Source: Desulfobacterales bacterium (GTDB taxonomy: Bacteria > Desulfobacterota > DSM-4660 > Desulfatiglandales > Desulfatiglandaceae). Taken from it: a stretch of DNA of 12,906 nucleotides. The stretch is taken from positions 1 to 12,906 of the forward strand of contig JAKLQB010000137.1 of NCBI GenBank assembly GCA_022013615.1. Reading direction: 5' to 3'. Position 1 is the first letter of the stretch; the number at the start of each line of letters is the position of its first letter. The notes under the pieces are model-generated. The model worked only from the letters and a program-made list of their open reading frames with translations. It searched no databases and was not told the origin of the DNA. Below are positions 1 to 7,548 of this stretch, one piece after another. A program made the translations under genes and the position numbers.

Positions 1-105
1 CTTGATAGAGCCCCCGCTAATGGAATGGTTGGGTGGCTTAGGCGGTGGTCTGAAAAAAAAGCGCTCACTCAGCTCAAAAAACAGAAGGAAGGGGAGAGAA
101 AATGA
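1..105 (+). CDS. C-terminal tail of an upstream gene (partial, unidentified)
   Basis: Frame 1 is open from the window edge and stops with TGA at 103-105, overlapping the next gene's ATG in a classic ATGA junction. The 34 visible residues end in a basic, amphipathic stretch (WLRRWSEKKALTQLKKQK) like the cytoplasmic tail of many proteins. The junction suggests translational coupling with the zinc-ribbon/Yip1 protein. Frame 2 is also open here but runs about 50 nt into the next gene, so frame 1 is preferred. Nothing in the fragment identifies a family. Confidence 0.45.
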   Translation, partial: LDRAPANGMVGWLRRWSEKKALTQLKKQKEGERK

Positions 106-923
106 GCGTAGAATTGATATGCCCTTATTGCCAGTTCTCAAAAAAAGTTCCTAATGAAAAGATCCCTGTTGGCGCCAAATGGGTGACCTGCCCTCGTTGT
201 CATCAGAGATTTGAATTTTCTGTGGTAGAAAAAAGTGTTGACCTGGTCACCAGAGAAACTGAGCGAAAGACAGAGTTTGAGAGGCTGGAAGAGGAGCCTG
301 AAGATGGATATACGCGCAATGGGGCGCCCTGGGAGAACCGTTCAGAACTTGGCCTCTGGCAAGGTATTTATAAGACCTTTAAAGCGGTTCTCTTTTCTCC
401 CGAAATCTTCTTCAGGTCCTTAACTTTCAAGGCTGGGATCGTAGAGCCCCTTGCCTTTGGAACACTGGTAGGTTCCATTGGATCCATGGTTGGTCTTTTC
501 TGGCAGTTGTTGATGTGGTCAGGGTTAGTGCTCACTTACGGTGAATCCATCTTTGGACAGTTTACAATAGGGGTGATTCTGCTCATTATTATGGTTATTA
601 TCCCTATTTTATGGGTAGCCTGGATATTCGTTTCGAGCGGTATTACGCATCTGTTATTGCTCATTGTCAGAGGCGGCGAAAACGGGTATGAAGCTACTTT
701 GAGGGTGGTGTCCTACTCCCAGGCCACCCAGGTATGGAGTTTAATCCCCTTTGTTGGCGGTACAATAGGCTGGATCTGGCAGCTTGTTGTTCAGATCATA
801 GGGCTGCGACACATTCACCGAATGTCTTATTTAAGGGTCATTGTGGCGTTTTTGATCCCAGTGGCCATTATTTTTCTCCTGGGGATTGTGGTCGTGATTG
901 GCCTGGTCCTGTTTTTCCGTTGA
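102..923 (+). CDS. Zinc-ribbon (MJ0042-type) and Yip1-like membrane protein
   Basis: This 273-aa protein has two parts. Residues 1-36 form a short zinc ribbon with paired cysteines C7-x2-C10 and C30-x2-C33 (CPYC, CPRC), matching the MJ0042-type finger found at the N-terminus of many deltaproteobacterial proteins. After a charged linker (about residues 45-85), residues from about 110 to the end are strongly hydrophobic, with four or five predicted membrane helices rich in Gly, Ile, Val and Trp, in the style of the Yip1 integral membrane family. The likely topology is a cytoplasmic zinc finger on a membrane anchor; no substrate or partner can be read from the sequence. The start is supported by a purine-rich ribosome site (AAGGAAGGGGAG) just upstream and by the ATGA overlap. 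The helicase gene follows 19 nt later, so co-transcription is likely. Confidence 0.8.
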   Translation: MSVELICPYCQFSKKVPNEKIPVGAKWVTCPRCHQRFEFSVVEKSVDLVTRETERKTEFERLEEEPEDGYTRNGAPWENRSELGLWQGIYKTFKAVLFSPEIFFRSLTFKAGIVEPLAFGTLVGSIGSMVGLFWQLLMWSGLVLTYGESIFGQFTIGVILLIIMVIIPILWVAWIFVSSGITHLLLLIVRGGENGYEATLRVVSYSQATQVWSLIPFVGGTIGWIWQLVVQIIGLRHIHRMSYLRVIVAFLIPVAIIFLLGIVVVIGLVLFFR

Positions 924-942
924 AGGGTTGGTTAGATCTGTT

Positions 943-3099
943 ATGGCAAATAAAATCGATTATAAAACAGTCTTGAATCCGGCCCAGTTGGAGGCAGTCA
1001 TGACCCTTGATGGCCCAATTCTGGTCATTGCCGGTGCCGGGAGTGGCAAGACCCGAACCCTGGTCTATCGGGTGGCCCGGCTTGTGGAGACAGGCGTACC
1101 TCCTGAGGCTATATTGCTTCTTACATTTACCAGAAAGGCCTCCCAGGAAATGCTGGAAAGGGCGGCCGGTCTTTCAGATTCAAGGTGCAGGTTTGTTTCC
1201 GGTGGCACTTTTCACGCCCTTGCCAACAGGGTGTTGAGGACCCATGCAGATCTCCTGGGATTTTCAAACTCATTCACTATCCTGGACCGGCCCGATATGG
1301 AGGAAGTCATCCGGTCCCTCATCCCTGAGCTCGGAATACCCAAAGGTATACCCAGATTTCCGAAAAGGGGGACGCTTGCCAACATTTTGAGCAAGGCTGC
1401 CAACCTCCGAAAACCTATTGATGAGTTTATGCCGGAAGAATACGGGCAATTCCTGGAATTTCTACCGCAGGTTGAAATATTGGAAAGGCTTTATGGTGAC
1501 TACAAAAAAACCCATCAAATGATGGATTATGATGATCTAATCCTGTATTTCCGAAGGCTTTTGACGGAAAGGGAAGAAGTCCGAAAAAGCCTTAGCCAGC
1601 AATACCGCTATGTCATGGTGGATGAGTATCAGGATACCAATGGCATCCAGGCGGATATAGTTAAATGGCTGGCTCATGAACACAGAAATATTATGGTGGT
1701 GGGCGACGATTCCCAGGCCATCTATTCCTTTAGAGGGGCCAGTTATCGCAATATGTTCGATTTCCCGGTACAGTTCCCCGACACCAAACTTATCAAGCTG
1801 GAGGAAAACTACCGGTCTGTACAGCCTATTCTTACATTGACCAATGCCTTAATGGATCATGCCAATGAAAAATATACAAAGTGCCTCTTTACTGAACGAA
1901 AAGGGGGTGAAAAACCCAGGGTTGTTGATACGAGAAGTGAGCCGGAACAGGCCATGTTCGTTTGTCGGTATATCAAAGAGCAGGTGAAAAAGGGCCAGTC
2001 CATCACTGATTTTGCTGTTCTCTTCCGGGCCGGTTATCATTCCTTTGAGCTGGAAGCAGAGCTTACCCGCCAGGGAGTACGTTACGTGAAATACGGGGGC
2101 TTCAAGTTTTTAGAGTCTGCCCATATCAAGGATTTTCTGGCGCATCTCAGGGTGGTGGTAAACAGGGATGAGGCTGTAAGCTGGGTTCGTATACTGAGGC
2201 TTATAAAGAACGTGGGGCCGGGGAAAAGCAACGCAATTATTCAGTGGATGAAAGCACATGAAATTCCTCCTGAGCGGGTCGGGGAATGGCCTGGGGCACG
2301 TAAAGTGGACCGCGGTTTGAAAGTGCTCACCAAGCTTATCGCACACCTGGTGCGCAAAAACGGGAAGCCAGAAAAGGCAGTCGAACAGGTTATGGAGTAT
2401 TATGTGCCTATCTTAAAGGAGAGATTCGATGACTATCCAAGGCGCCAGAAAGAACTGGAACAGCTGATCCCAATGGCCAGCCGCTACAAAAAGCTCAGGA
2501 GCTTTCTGGACGACCTGGTTTTGGAGCCCCCAACAAGTTCTGTGGACCTCGACTCCGGGGAAAAGGCTGAGACGCTCACTCTGTCTACGGTCCATTCGGC
2601 TAAAGGACTTGAATGGCCGGTTGTTTTTATTATCTGGGTCATGGAGGGACGTTTTCCCCCTGCAAGGGCATATAGCGATCCCCTAAGTTTAGAAGAAGAA
2701 CGGCGCCTGATGTACGTTGCAGCCACACGGGCTAAGGACCAGTTGATTATGTGTTATCCTGGACAAGAGTCGGTGCCTGTGTGGCAGCTTTCAGACATCG
2801 GCTATCGAAACGGGCTTTCCTCCTTTATTAAAGATCTCCCCGAAGACGTGGCATCCCGCGAATCAGCGGGAATCCGGAAAATATCTTTCGGTCGCCAGTT
2901 ATACGAAAAGGATTCATTTGACAATCACCTGGATCAACGGGAATCGACAGGATTTTCCCAGGGTGACAGGGTCAGACATCCGGCCTTTGGCCCCGGCGTT
3001 GTGTCAAAGTTTGTCTCCAATGATAAAGTGGAAGTGTTTTTCAGGAACGCGGGCCGTAAACTCCTGCACCTGGAGTACACTACTCTGGAGAAGATCTGA
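943..3099 (+). CDS. uvrD: UvrD/PcrA-type superfamily 1 DNA helicase
   Basis: A 718-aa ATP-dependent 3'-5' DNA helicase, close to the usual UvrD/PcrA length and expected to act in nucleotide excision repair, mismatch repair or clearing of transcription complexes. The motifs are complete: Q motif around Q15 (NPAQ), Walker A AGAGSGKT (30-37), motif Ia TFTRKA, motif II DEYQD (227-231), motif III GDDSQAIYSFRGA, motif IV ENYRS, motif V TVHSAKGLEWP (549-559) and motif VI YVAATRA (591-597). Residues 674-718 (GDRVRHPAFGPGVV onward) form the Tudor-like C-terminal domain that contacts RNA polymerase in PcrA/UvrD. ATG at 943 is chosen because it places the Q motif at the normal distance from the N-terminus; the frame stays open upstream to 898 but that stretch lies inside the previous gene. 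The ribosome site is weak (AAGGG, 15 nt away), consistent with coupling to the upstream gene. UvrD, PcrA and Rep cannot be separated with certainty. Confidence 0.93.
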   Translation: MANKIDYKTVLNPAQLEAVMTLDGPILVIAGAGSGKTRTLVYRVARLVETGVPPEAILLLTFTRKASQEMLERAAGLSDSRCRFVSGGTFHALANRVLRTHADLLGFSNSFTILDRPDMEEVIRSLIPELGIPKGIPRFPKRGTLANILSKAANLRKPIDEFMPEEYGQFLEFLPQVEILERLYGDYKKTHQMMDYDDLILYFRRLLTEREEVRKSLSQQYRYVMVDEYQDTNGIQADIVKWLAHEHRNIMVVGDDSQAIYSFRGASYRNMFDFPVQFPDTKLIKLEENYRSVQPILTLTNALMDHANEKYTKCLFTERKGGEKPRVVDTRSEPEQAMFVCRYIKEQVKKGQSITDFAVLFRAGYHSFELEAELTRQGVRYVKYGGFKFLESAHIKDFLAHLRVVVNRDEAVSWVRILRLIKNVGPGKSNAIIQWMKAHEIPPERVGEWPGARKVDRGLKVLTKLIAHLVRKNGKPEKAVEQVMEYYVPILKERFDDYPRRQKELEQLIPMASRYKKLRSFLDDLVLEPPTSSVDLDSGEKAETLTLSTVHSAKGLEWPVVFIIWVMEGRFPPARAYSDPLSLEEERRLMYVAATRAKDQLIMCYPGQESVPVWQLSDIGYRNGLSSFIKDLPEDVASRESAGIRKISFGRQLYEKDSFDNHLDQRESTGFSQGDRVRHPAFGPGVVSKFVSNDKVEVFFRNAGRKLLHLEYTTLEKI

Positions 3100-3119
3100 C
3101 AGGATGAGGTCCCCTTCAG

Positions 3120-4277
3120 CTATTCCTTCAATGCCTGTTCAAAATCCTCAATGAGATCCTCGGTGGCTTCTATGCCAACCGATAAGCGGATGAGGCTGTC
3201 TGAAATTCCCAGCTTTTTTAGGTCTTCAGGGGAAACACTGGAGTGAGACGTAGTGACCGGCCGGGTAATGAGCGTTTCGACGCCGCCGAGACTGGGCGCA
3301 ACAATTGGCAGGGTGATTTTTTCCATAAAATGCTCGGCCGCATCAACACCACCTTTTAGTTCAAAACTCAACATGCCGCTGAAACCATCAAATAATTCCT
3401 TAGCCCGCTGATGTGCAGGATGGCTTTCAAGACCAGGATAATTCACTTTAGTAACTGCAGGATAGGCTTCTAAAAATTGTGCAATCTTGAGCGCACTCTC
3501 ATTATGATATTTCATCCTGACCGCCAGGGTTTTCATGCCCCGGTGCAGCAGGAAACATGCGTGGGGATCGAGCGAGCCTCCCAGGTGATTGAGCTTGTGC
3601 GTGATCTGCTCGATCAAATCAGTACAGCCAATTACAGCCCCTGCCACAATATCGGAATGGCCATTTAAGTATTTCGTGCAACTATGGAGCGAAAGGTCAA
3701 AGCCCCATTCAGGCGGCCGGAAATTGATAGGGGTTGCAAAGGTGTTGTCTATAATGGAGACGATGCCATGGGTCTCTGCGAATTCAGCCGCTTCCTTTAG
3801 ATGGGCAACCTGGAGCAGCGGATTGGTCATGGTTTCCACATAGATGGCTTTGGTGCCGGGTCGTATTTTGCCCTTCCAGGAATCCGGATCATCACCGTTG
3901 ATAAAATCAAACGAAATTCCCAATTTCGGAAGATCTTTGGTAAAGAAATCATGCGTCCCGCCATACAGGCATTCTTGTGCAAGCAAATGGTCCCCGGAGG
4001 AGAACAAAGTTAAGATGGTCGCTGAAATTGCCGCCATTCCGCTGGCCGTTACAAGCGCAGCCTCAGCATTTTCGAGTGCTGCCAACTTTTGATGGAGGGC
4101 TACGTGGTTGGGGGTATTGTTCAAACGAATGTATTTGAGGTCATTGTAGCTGGAAGCACCCGTGTATTCAAATGTGGAAGACTGAAAAACGGGCATACTG
4201 ACAGCCCCGCAAATAAGTGGTTCCGGTTCACCGGCGTGGATGAGTTTGGTCTCGAGATTCTTGTATCGTTTGGCCAT
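3120..4277 (-). CDS. Trans-sulfuration PLP enzyme (cystathionine gamma-synthase/lyase type)
   Basis: A 385-aa Cys/Met-metabolism PLP-dependent enzyme. The PLP lysine is K202 in SCTKYLNGHSD; the family's LYGGTH, NPLLQV, DNTFATP and SLGGVETLITRP blocks and the C-terminal LSVGIEATEDLIEDFEQAL are all present. Such enzymes make or cleave cystathionine, or eliminate sulfur from related amino acids. Methionine gamma-lyase is less likely: its diagnostic Cys after LYG is Gly here (LYGGT). Synthase and lyase activity cannot be separated by eye. Three starts are possible: TTG at 4346, ATG at 4313 (weak AAGGT nearby) and ATG at 4277. The last is chosen because MAKRYKNLETKLIHAG matches the usual N-terminus, although no Shine-Dalgarno sequence precedes it. 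The radical SAM gene ends at 4294 just upstream on the same strand, so the two are probably one transcript. The gene converges on the helicase with a 20-nt gap. Confidence 0.88.
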   Translation of the reverse strand: MAKRYKNLETKLIHAGEPEPLICGAVSMPVFQSSTFEYTGASSYNDLKYIRLNNTPNHVALHQKLAALENAEAALVTASGMAAISATILTLFSSGDHLLAQECLYGGTHDFFTKDLPKLGISFDFINGDDPDSWKGKIRPGTKAIYVETMTNPLLQVAHLKEAAEFAETHGIVSIIDNTFATPINFRPPEWGFDLSLHSCTKYLNGHSDIVAGAVIGCTDLIEQITHKLNHLGGSLDPHACFLLHRGMKTLAVRMKYHNESALKIAQFLEAYPAVTKVNYPGLESHPAHQRAKELFDGFSGMLSFELKGGVDAAEHFMEKITLPIVAPSLGGVETLITRPVTTSHSSVSPEDLKKLGISDSLIRLSVGIEATEDLIEDFEQALKE

Positions 4278-4293
4278 GGATTTCTGAATCTGA

Positions 4294-5772
4294 TTAAAGG
4301 AGGTGCTGCTCATAGACCTTACGGAAATGATGTCCATAAATCGCAAGTGTGATAGCCAGCGGCATTAACTTAGGGCGGCGAAAACGCGTCCATATCAAGA
4401 GCTTCCAATAATGGAATCGCTCCTTGCCAATGATGCCAAGATGGTAAGCGGAACGAAAGAACGCCAGAAAGCGCTGAAAATCCAGTGATGTCTTGATCGT
4501 CGGCGCCTTATATTCGCGTAAAAAGGTCTTAAGGCGCTTATAGTAGTGCTCGGGTGAATAAATATTTGCCAGAATATCTTTGTATCCTTCGCGCAGTGTA
4601 TCGAGGTTCATTATCGGAATAATGTTGGTTGTGCCGTCTACGTTGTCTCCCGTTAATGGACCGCGCAGGCGGCCCTCTTGTTTCAGGCGTTCATACAGCC
4701 GTGTGCCAAGGGGAGCTTGAAGCAGCCCGACCATAGCCGTTACGATCCCGCTTTTCTGGATAAAATCAATCTGCCGCTGGAAAATAGAAGGCGTATCGTT
4801 GTCAAATCCCACGATAAAGCCTCCCTGGACCTGCAAACCGGCTCGCTGTATGTTTTTCACGTCTTCAACCAGGTTGCGGTTCTTATTTTGACTTTTGTTG
4901 CATTCGGTAAGGCTTCTCTCATCCGGTGTCTCAATGCCGATAAAGACCTGATCAAATCCTGCTGCGACCATCAAGTTCATTAATGGCTTATCATCGACCA
5001 GATTGATGGAGGCCTCAGTATTAAATGTTATACCTTTTTTGGTTTTCTGCCACTCGATGAGTGCCGGTAACAACTCGTTCTTGAGGCCCTTCTTGTTCCC
5101 AATGAAGTTGTCGTCCACGAAGAAAACACCCCCACGCCACCCACGGTCATAAAGAGCATCCAGCTCGGAAATGATCTGCTCGGCGCTTTTTATTCGCGGC
5201 CTGTGACCAAGCAGTGCGGTGACGTTACAGAACTCGCAATTGAAAGGACAGCCCCGGGAGAATTGAATGCTCATTGAAGCGTATTTTTTTAGAGCAATCA
5301 GCTCCCACTGGGGTATCGGGGTCTTCTTTATGTCAGGAAACTCGGATGTGGAGTATATCCGGCCGGCGTGCCCCTGCTCCAGGTCTTTCAAAAAGTGTGG
5401 CAGGGTCACCTCGGCTTCATTGAGCACAAAATGATCGACATCACCAAATTCCTCGTATTCCTGGGTAAAGAGCGGCCCGCCGGCCACGATTTTGACGCCT
5501 ACCCCTTTGCACCTTGAAATGACTTGATGTACTGACTCTCTTTGCACAGCCATGGCGCTTAAAAAGACATAATCCGCCCACGCGATGTCTTTGTCAGTGA
5601 GTTTTGTCACATTTAGGTCCACTAAGCGTTTTTCCCACTCTAACGGCAACATTGCCGCAACTGTCAGCAGGCCCAGGGGTGGAGACGAGGCCTTTTTGTG
5701 TATAAACCTAAGTGCGTGCTTGAAACTCCAAAATGTGTCCGGGAATTCAGGATAGATAAATAGAATTTTCAT
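4294..5772 (-). CDS. B12-binding-domain radical SAM protein
   Basis: A 492-aa protein of the cobalamin-binding radical SAM class. Residues 1 to about 140 form the Rossmann-like B12-binding domain (MKILFIYPEFPDTFWSF, then PPLGLLTVAAMLP, with VAGGPLF later). The radical SAM core follows, with the 4Fe-4S motif CPFNCEFC (C175, C179, C182) and later FVDDNFIGNKKG and GGFIVGFDND blocks. About 130 C-terminal residues resemble the tail region (DUF4070) seen in HpnP-like hopanoid C-2 methylases and relatives. Similarity to HpnP is at architecture level only; nearby genes give no support for hopanoid synthesis, so the substrate is unknown. Start ATG 5772 is favoured by AAGGA (5781-5785) 8 nt upstream and by the family N-terminus; the frame extends to 5832 without a better site. 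The gene is divergent from rpiB and followed directly by the trans-sulfuration enzyme. Confidence 0.87.
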   Translation of the reverse strand: MKILFIYPEFPDTFWSFKHALRFIHKKASSPPLGLLTVAAMLPLEWEKRLVDLNVTKLTDKDIAWADYVFLSAMAVQRESVHQVISRCKGVGVKIVAGGPLFTQEYEEFGDVDHFVLNEAEVTLPHFLKDLEQGHAGRIYSTSEFPDIKKTPIPQWELIALKKYASMSIQFSRGCPFNCEFCNVTALLGHRPRIKSAEQIISELDALYDRGWRGGVFFVDDNFIGNKKGLKNELLPALIEWQKTKKGITFNTEASINLVDDKPLMNLMVAAGFDQVFIGIETPDERSLTECNKSQNKNRNLVEDVKNIQRAGLQVQGGFIVGFDNDTPSIFQRQIDFIQKSGIVTAMVGLLQAPLGTRLYERLKQEGRLRGPLTGDNVDGTTNIIPIMNLDTLREGYKDILANIYSPEHYYKRLKTFLREYKAPTIKTSLDFQRFLAFFRSAYHLGIIGKERFHYWKLLIWTRFRRPKLMPLAITLAIYGHHFRKVYEQHLL

Positions 5773-5890
5773 TTTGCTTTTCCTTATGTTTTTGTTAGCG
5801 AAATAAAAAGAAGGGTGATACCTATGGAGCATTAAATGTACTCTTGTATGGATTTGTATGCAAGGAGAATATTTACCTGGAGGGAGATCT
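5773..5890. promoter_or_regulatory. Divergent intergenic region between radical SAM gene and rpiB
   Basis: These 118 nt separate two divergent starts, so promoters for both transcripts should lie here. I see no convincing -35/-10 pair on either strand. There is an imperfect hairpin, CTTGTAT (5843-5849) with ATGCAAG (5858-5864), seven pairs including one G-T, upstream of rpiB. The two ribosome sites are clear: AAGGA on the minus strand (5781-5785) and GGAGG on the plus strand (5879-5883, 7 nt before ATG 5891); the latter fixes the rpiB start. Confidence 0.5.
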
Positions 5891-6652
5891 ATGAAAATTA
5901 CAATTGGTTCTGACCACGCTGGATACCATTACAAGGAAGAAATCAAGCAATTCCTTAAAGAAAATGGCCATGAGTTTGATGATTTCGGCACTGATTCTGA
6001 CGATTCCGTTGATTATCCTCTTTTTGTCCGCCCAGTGGCCAGGGCCGTGGCAAAGGGAGAATATGATCGGGGCATCGTGCTTGGTGGGTCAGGGAACGGC
6101 GAAGCCATGGTGGCGAACAGAATCGTTGGAATTCGATGTGCCCTCTGTTGGAATCCTGAAACAGCCAGGTTTGCCCGAAAACATAATGATGCAAATATGC
6201 TGTCACTTGGCGCAAGGATGATTTCACTAAAGGAAGCCCTTGAAATTGTAAAGGTATGGCTTGAGACTCCTTTTGACGGCGGACGGCATTTGCGGAGGAT
6301 TAAACAAATCGATCAGAAACAAACTTTAGCTGGTCGTCCGAGCCGGCCAAAGAAAGATGAGAAACTCGTTGATAAAAAAAAGCAAAGTGCCCCGGAGGAG
6401 GAATCGAAAAAGGCACGCAATGACAAATATGATCTATTAATCACTTTTAGATATATCAAGTATATGGAGGGAAAAGACTCCATTGAATTCCAGGTCGATC
6501 CGGGACTCAAAAGACCTTCAATCATCCATATTCCTTCTCCTGAAAGATGGAATTCGGAACTGCCTGAGTGGGCTCAAAACCGGAGAGATGAAATACTCGA
6601 TAGGGTAAAATCAAAATGCGCCCATATGGACTGTGAATGGAAAGAGTATTGA
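5891..6652 (+). CDS. rpiB: Ribose-5-phosphate isomerase B homologue with C-terminal extension
   Basis: A 253-aa protein. Residues 1-141 are a full RpiB/LacAB sugar-phosphate isomerase domain: GSDHAG at 6-11 (D8, H9), DYP, the phosphate loop GGSGNGE (65-71), RKHNDANML (H98, N99) and the closing GGRHLRRI. RpiB interconverts ribose-5-phosphate and ribulose-5-phosphate in the pentose phosphate pathway. The E. coli-type catalytic Cys (ICGTGVG) is Gly65 here, and Glu71 sits where Mycobacterium tuberculosis RpiB uses a Glu base, so this is the Cys-less type. Ordinary RpiB is about 145-160 aa. Residues 142-176 form a Lys/Glu-rich linker, and 177-253 form an unrecognised domain with a beta-like start, DPGLKRPSIIHIPSPERW, PEWAQNRRDEIL and a terminal CAHMDCEW. 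The start is fixed by GGAGG 7 nt upstream. The MBL-fold gene follows 74 nt after the stop. Confidence 0.88.
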   Translation: MKITIGSDHAGYHYKEEIKQFLKENGHEFDDFGTDSDDSVDYPLFVRPVARAVAKGEYDRGIVLGGSGNGEAMVANRIVGIRCALCWNPETARFARKHNDANMLSLGARMISLKEALEIVKVWLETPFDGGRHLRRIKQIDQKQTLAGRPSRPKKDEKLVDKKKQSAPEEESKKARNDKYDLLITFRYIKYMEGKDSIEFQVDPGLKRPSIIHIPSPERWNSELPEWAQNRRDEILDRVKSKCAHMDCEWKEY

Positions 6653-6658
6653 TTCTAA

Positions 6659-6678
6659 AAAATTGCGGTAGCAATTTT
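6659..6678 (+). terminator. Perfect hairpin after rpiB, possible weak terminator
   Basis: AAAATTGC (6659-6666) and GCAATTTT (6671-6678) form an 8-bp perfect stem around a GGTA loop, 6 nt after the rpiB stop. The right arm ends in four T but no longer T-tract follows, and six of the eight pairs are A-T, so termination would be weak and might leave the downstream gene co-transcribed. A second small inverted repeat (ATAAC 6679-6683, GTTAT 6691-6695) follows directly. Confidence 0.4.
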
Positions 6679-6726
6679 ATAACTTGATAGGTTATGGTGT
6701 GGCGAAATTACTCTAAGGAGAAAGAC

Positions 6727-7452
6727 ATGAAACAGATTTCAGAAGGAGTCTTTTATATCCCGGGCCAGGACGAATTTATCCCCGACTCCCACGTATACGT
6801 GATAGGGAAACCCACTTCCGGAGATCTTACCCTTGTTGATGCAGGGCTGATGGGGAAAGGTGCGTACAAAATCGAGTCAATCCAAAAGCTTGGTCTTTCG
6901 CTTTCAGACATAAAAAGGGTGATCATGACCCACACGCACCTGGATCACATTGGCTGTCTAAAGGAGATCCTGGATGAAATTCCGCACGCTAAACTCTGGG
7001 TGCATACTAAGGAGGCAGAACCCCTGGAACAAGGCGATGAAAGAATCATCTATGGGATGGATATGTTCAAGAGCATGTGCCAGGCCCAGTATAATATTAA
7101 AGAGGATGCGTTTAAATTCGAAATTGATCGCAAGCTTGAGGGAGGCGAAACACTAAAGATGGGGGATATGACCTGGGAGGTGATTCATATTCCAGGGCAT
7201 TCTCAAGGTAGCATTGCGCTATATAATCGACCTGGAAAAATCCTCATCCCGGGAGATGTGGTTTATGCGGATTATGCCATTGGCCGTTTCGATCTCCATG
7301 GGGCAAATGGCCCTACACTCAGGGACTCACTTCTTACCCTTGCCGAACTGGAAGTGTATGTCCTGTTACCGGGTCATAACCGTATCGCGGAACATGTCCA
7401 GTCCGGGTATATTCTGGAGACAGCAAATCAGTGGGCGCCCTATCTCACTTAG
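6727..7452 (+). CDS. Metallo-beta-lactamase-fold metal-dependent hydrolase
   Basis: A 241-aa MBL-fold hydrolase with an intact dinuclear metal site: THTHLDHIG (H69, H71, D73, H74), HIPGHSQGS (H158), IPGDVVY (D177) and LPGHN (H217). It opens with the family's ISEGVFYIPG strand and has no signal peptide, so it is expected to be cytoplasmic. The fold and length fit glyoxalase II-like or thioesterase-like hydrolases, but nothing fixes the substrate. ATG 6727 is preferred over the in-frame 6694 because AAGGAG (6715-6720) lies 6 nt upstream. The gene follows rpiB on the same strand after a hairpin and is the last intact gene before the transposase remnant; partial co-transcription with rpiB is plausible. 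Confidence 0.87.
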   Translation: MKQISEGVFYIPGQDEFIPDSHVYVIGKPTSGDLTLVDAGLMGKGAYKIESIQKLGLSLSDIKRVIMTHTHLDHIGCLKEILDEIPHAKLWVHTKEAEPLEQGDERIIYGMDMFKSMCQAQYNIKEDAFKFEIDRKLEGGETLKMGDMTWEVIHIPGHSQGSIALYNRPGKILIPGDVVYADYAIGRFDLHGANGPTLRDSLLTLAELEVYVLLPGHNRIAEHVQSGYILETANQWAPYLT

Positions 7453-7548
7453 ACTAAAGGTTGCTTTTCAATAAACAATGTACGTGTTTGGGGAACGTCC
7501 ATAAAATTATAAATTGACGTATGCTCAGTTCATTGGTATTAAGCCTGC

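Noticed and set aside
2854..2871. Perfect 6-bp inverted repeat TCCCGC/GCGGGA inside the helicase gene
   Set aside because: It lies within coding sequence for the linker before the Tudor-like domain, has no T-tract and is short enough to arise by chance.
3100..3119. Terminator in the gap between the convergent helicase and PLP enzyme genes
   Set aside because: The 20-nt gap and its flanks show only a short imperfect stem with no T-tract on either strand.
3120..4277. Methionine gamma-lyase as the identity of the PLP enzyme
   Set aside because: The Cys that marks methionine gamma-lyases after LYG is Gly here, as in cystathionine enzymes.
4678..4983. 101-codon plus-strand open frame opposite the B12 radical SAM gene
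   Set aside because: It is antisense to conserved coding sequence and shows no family resemblance.
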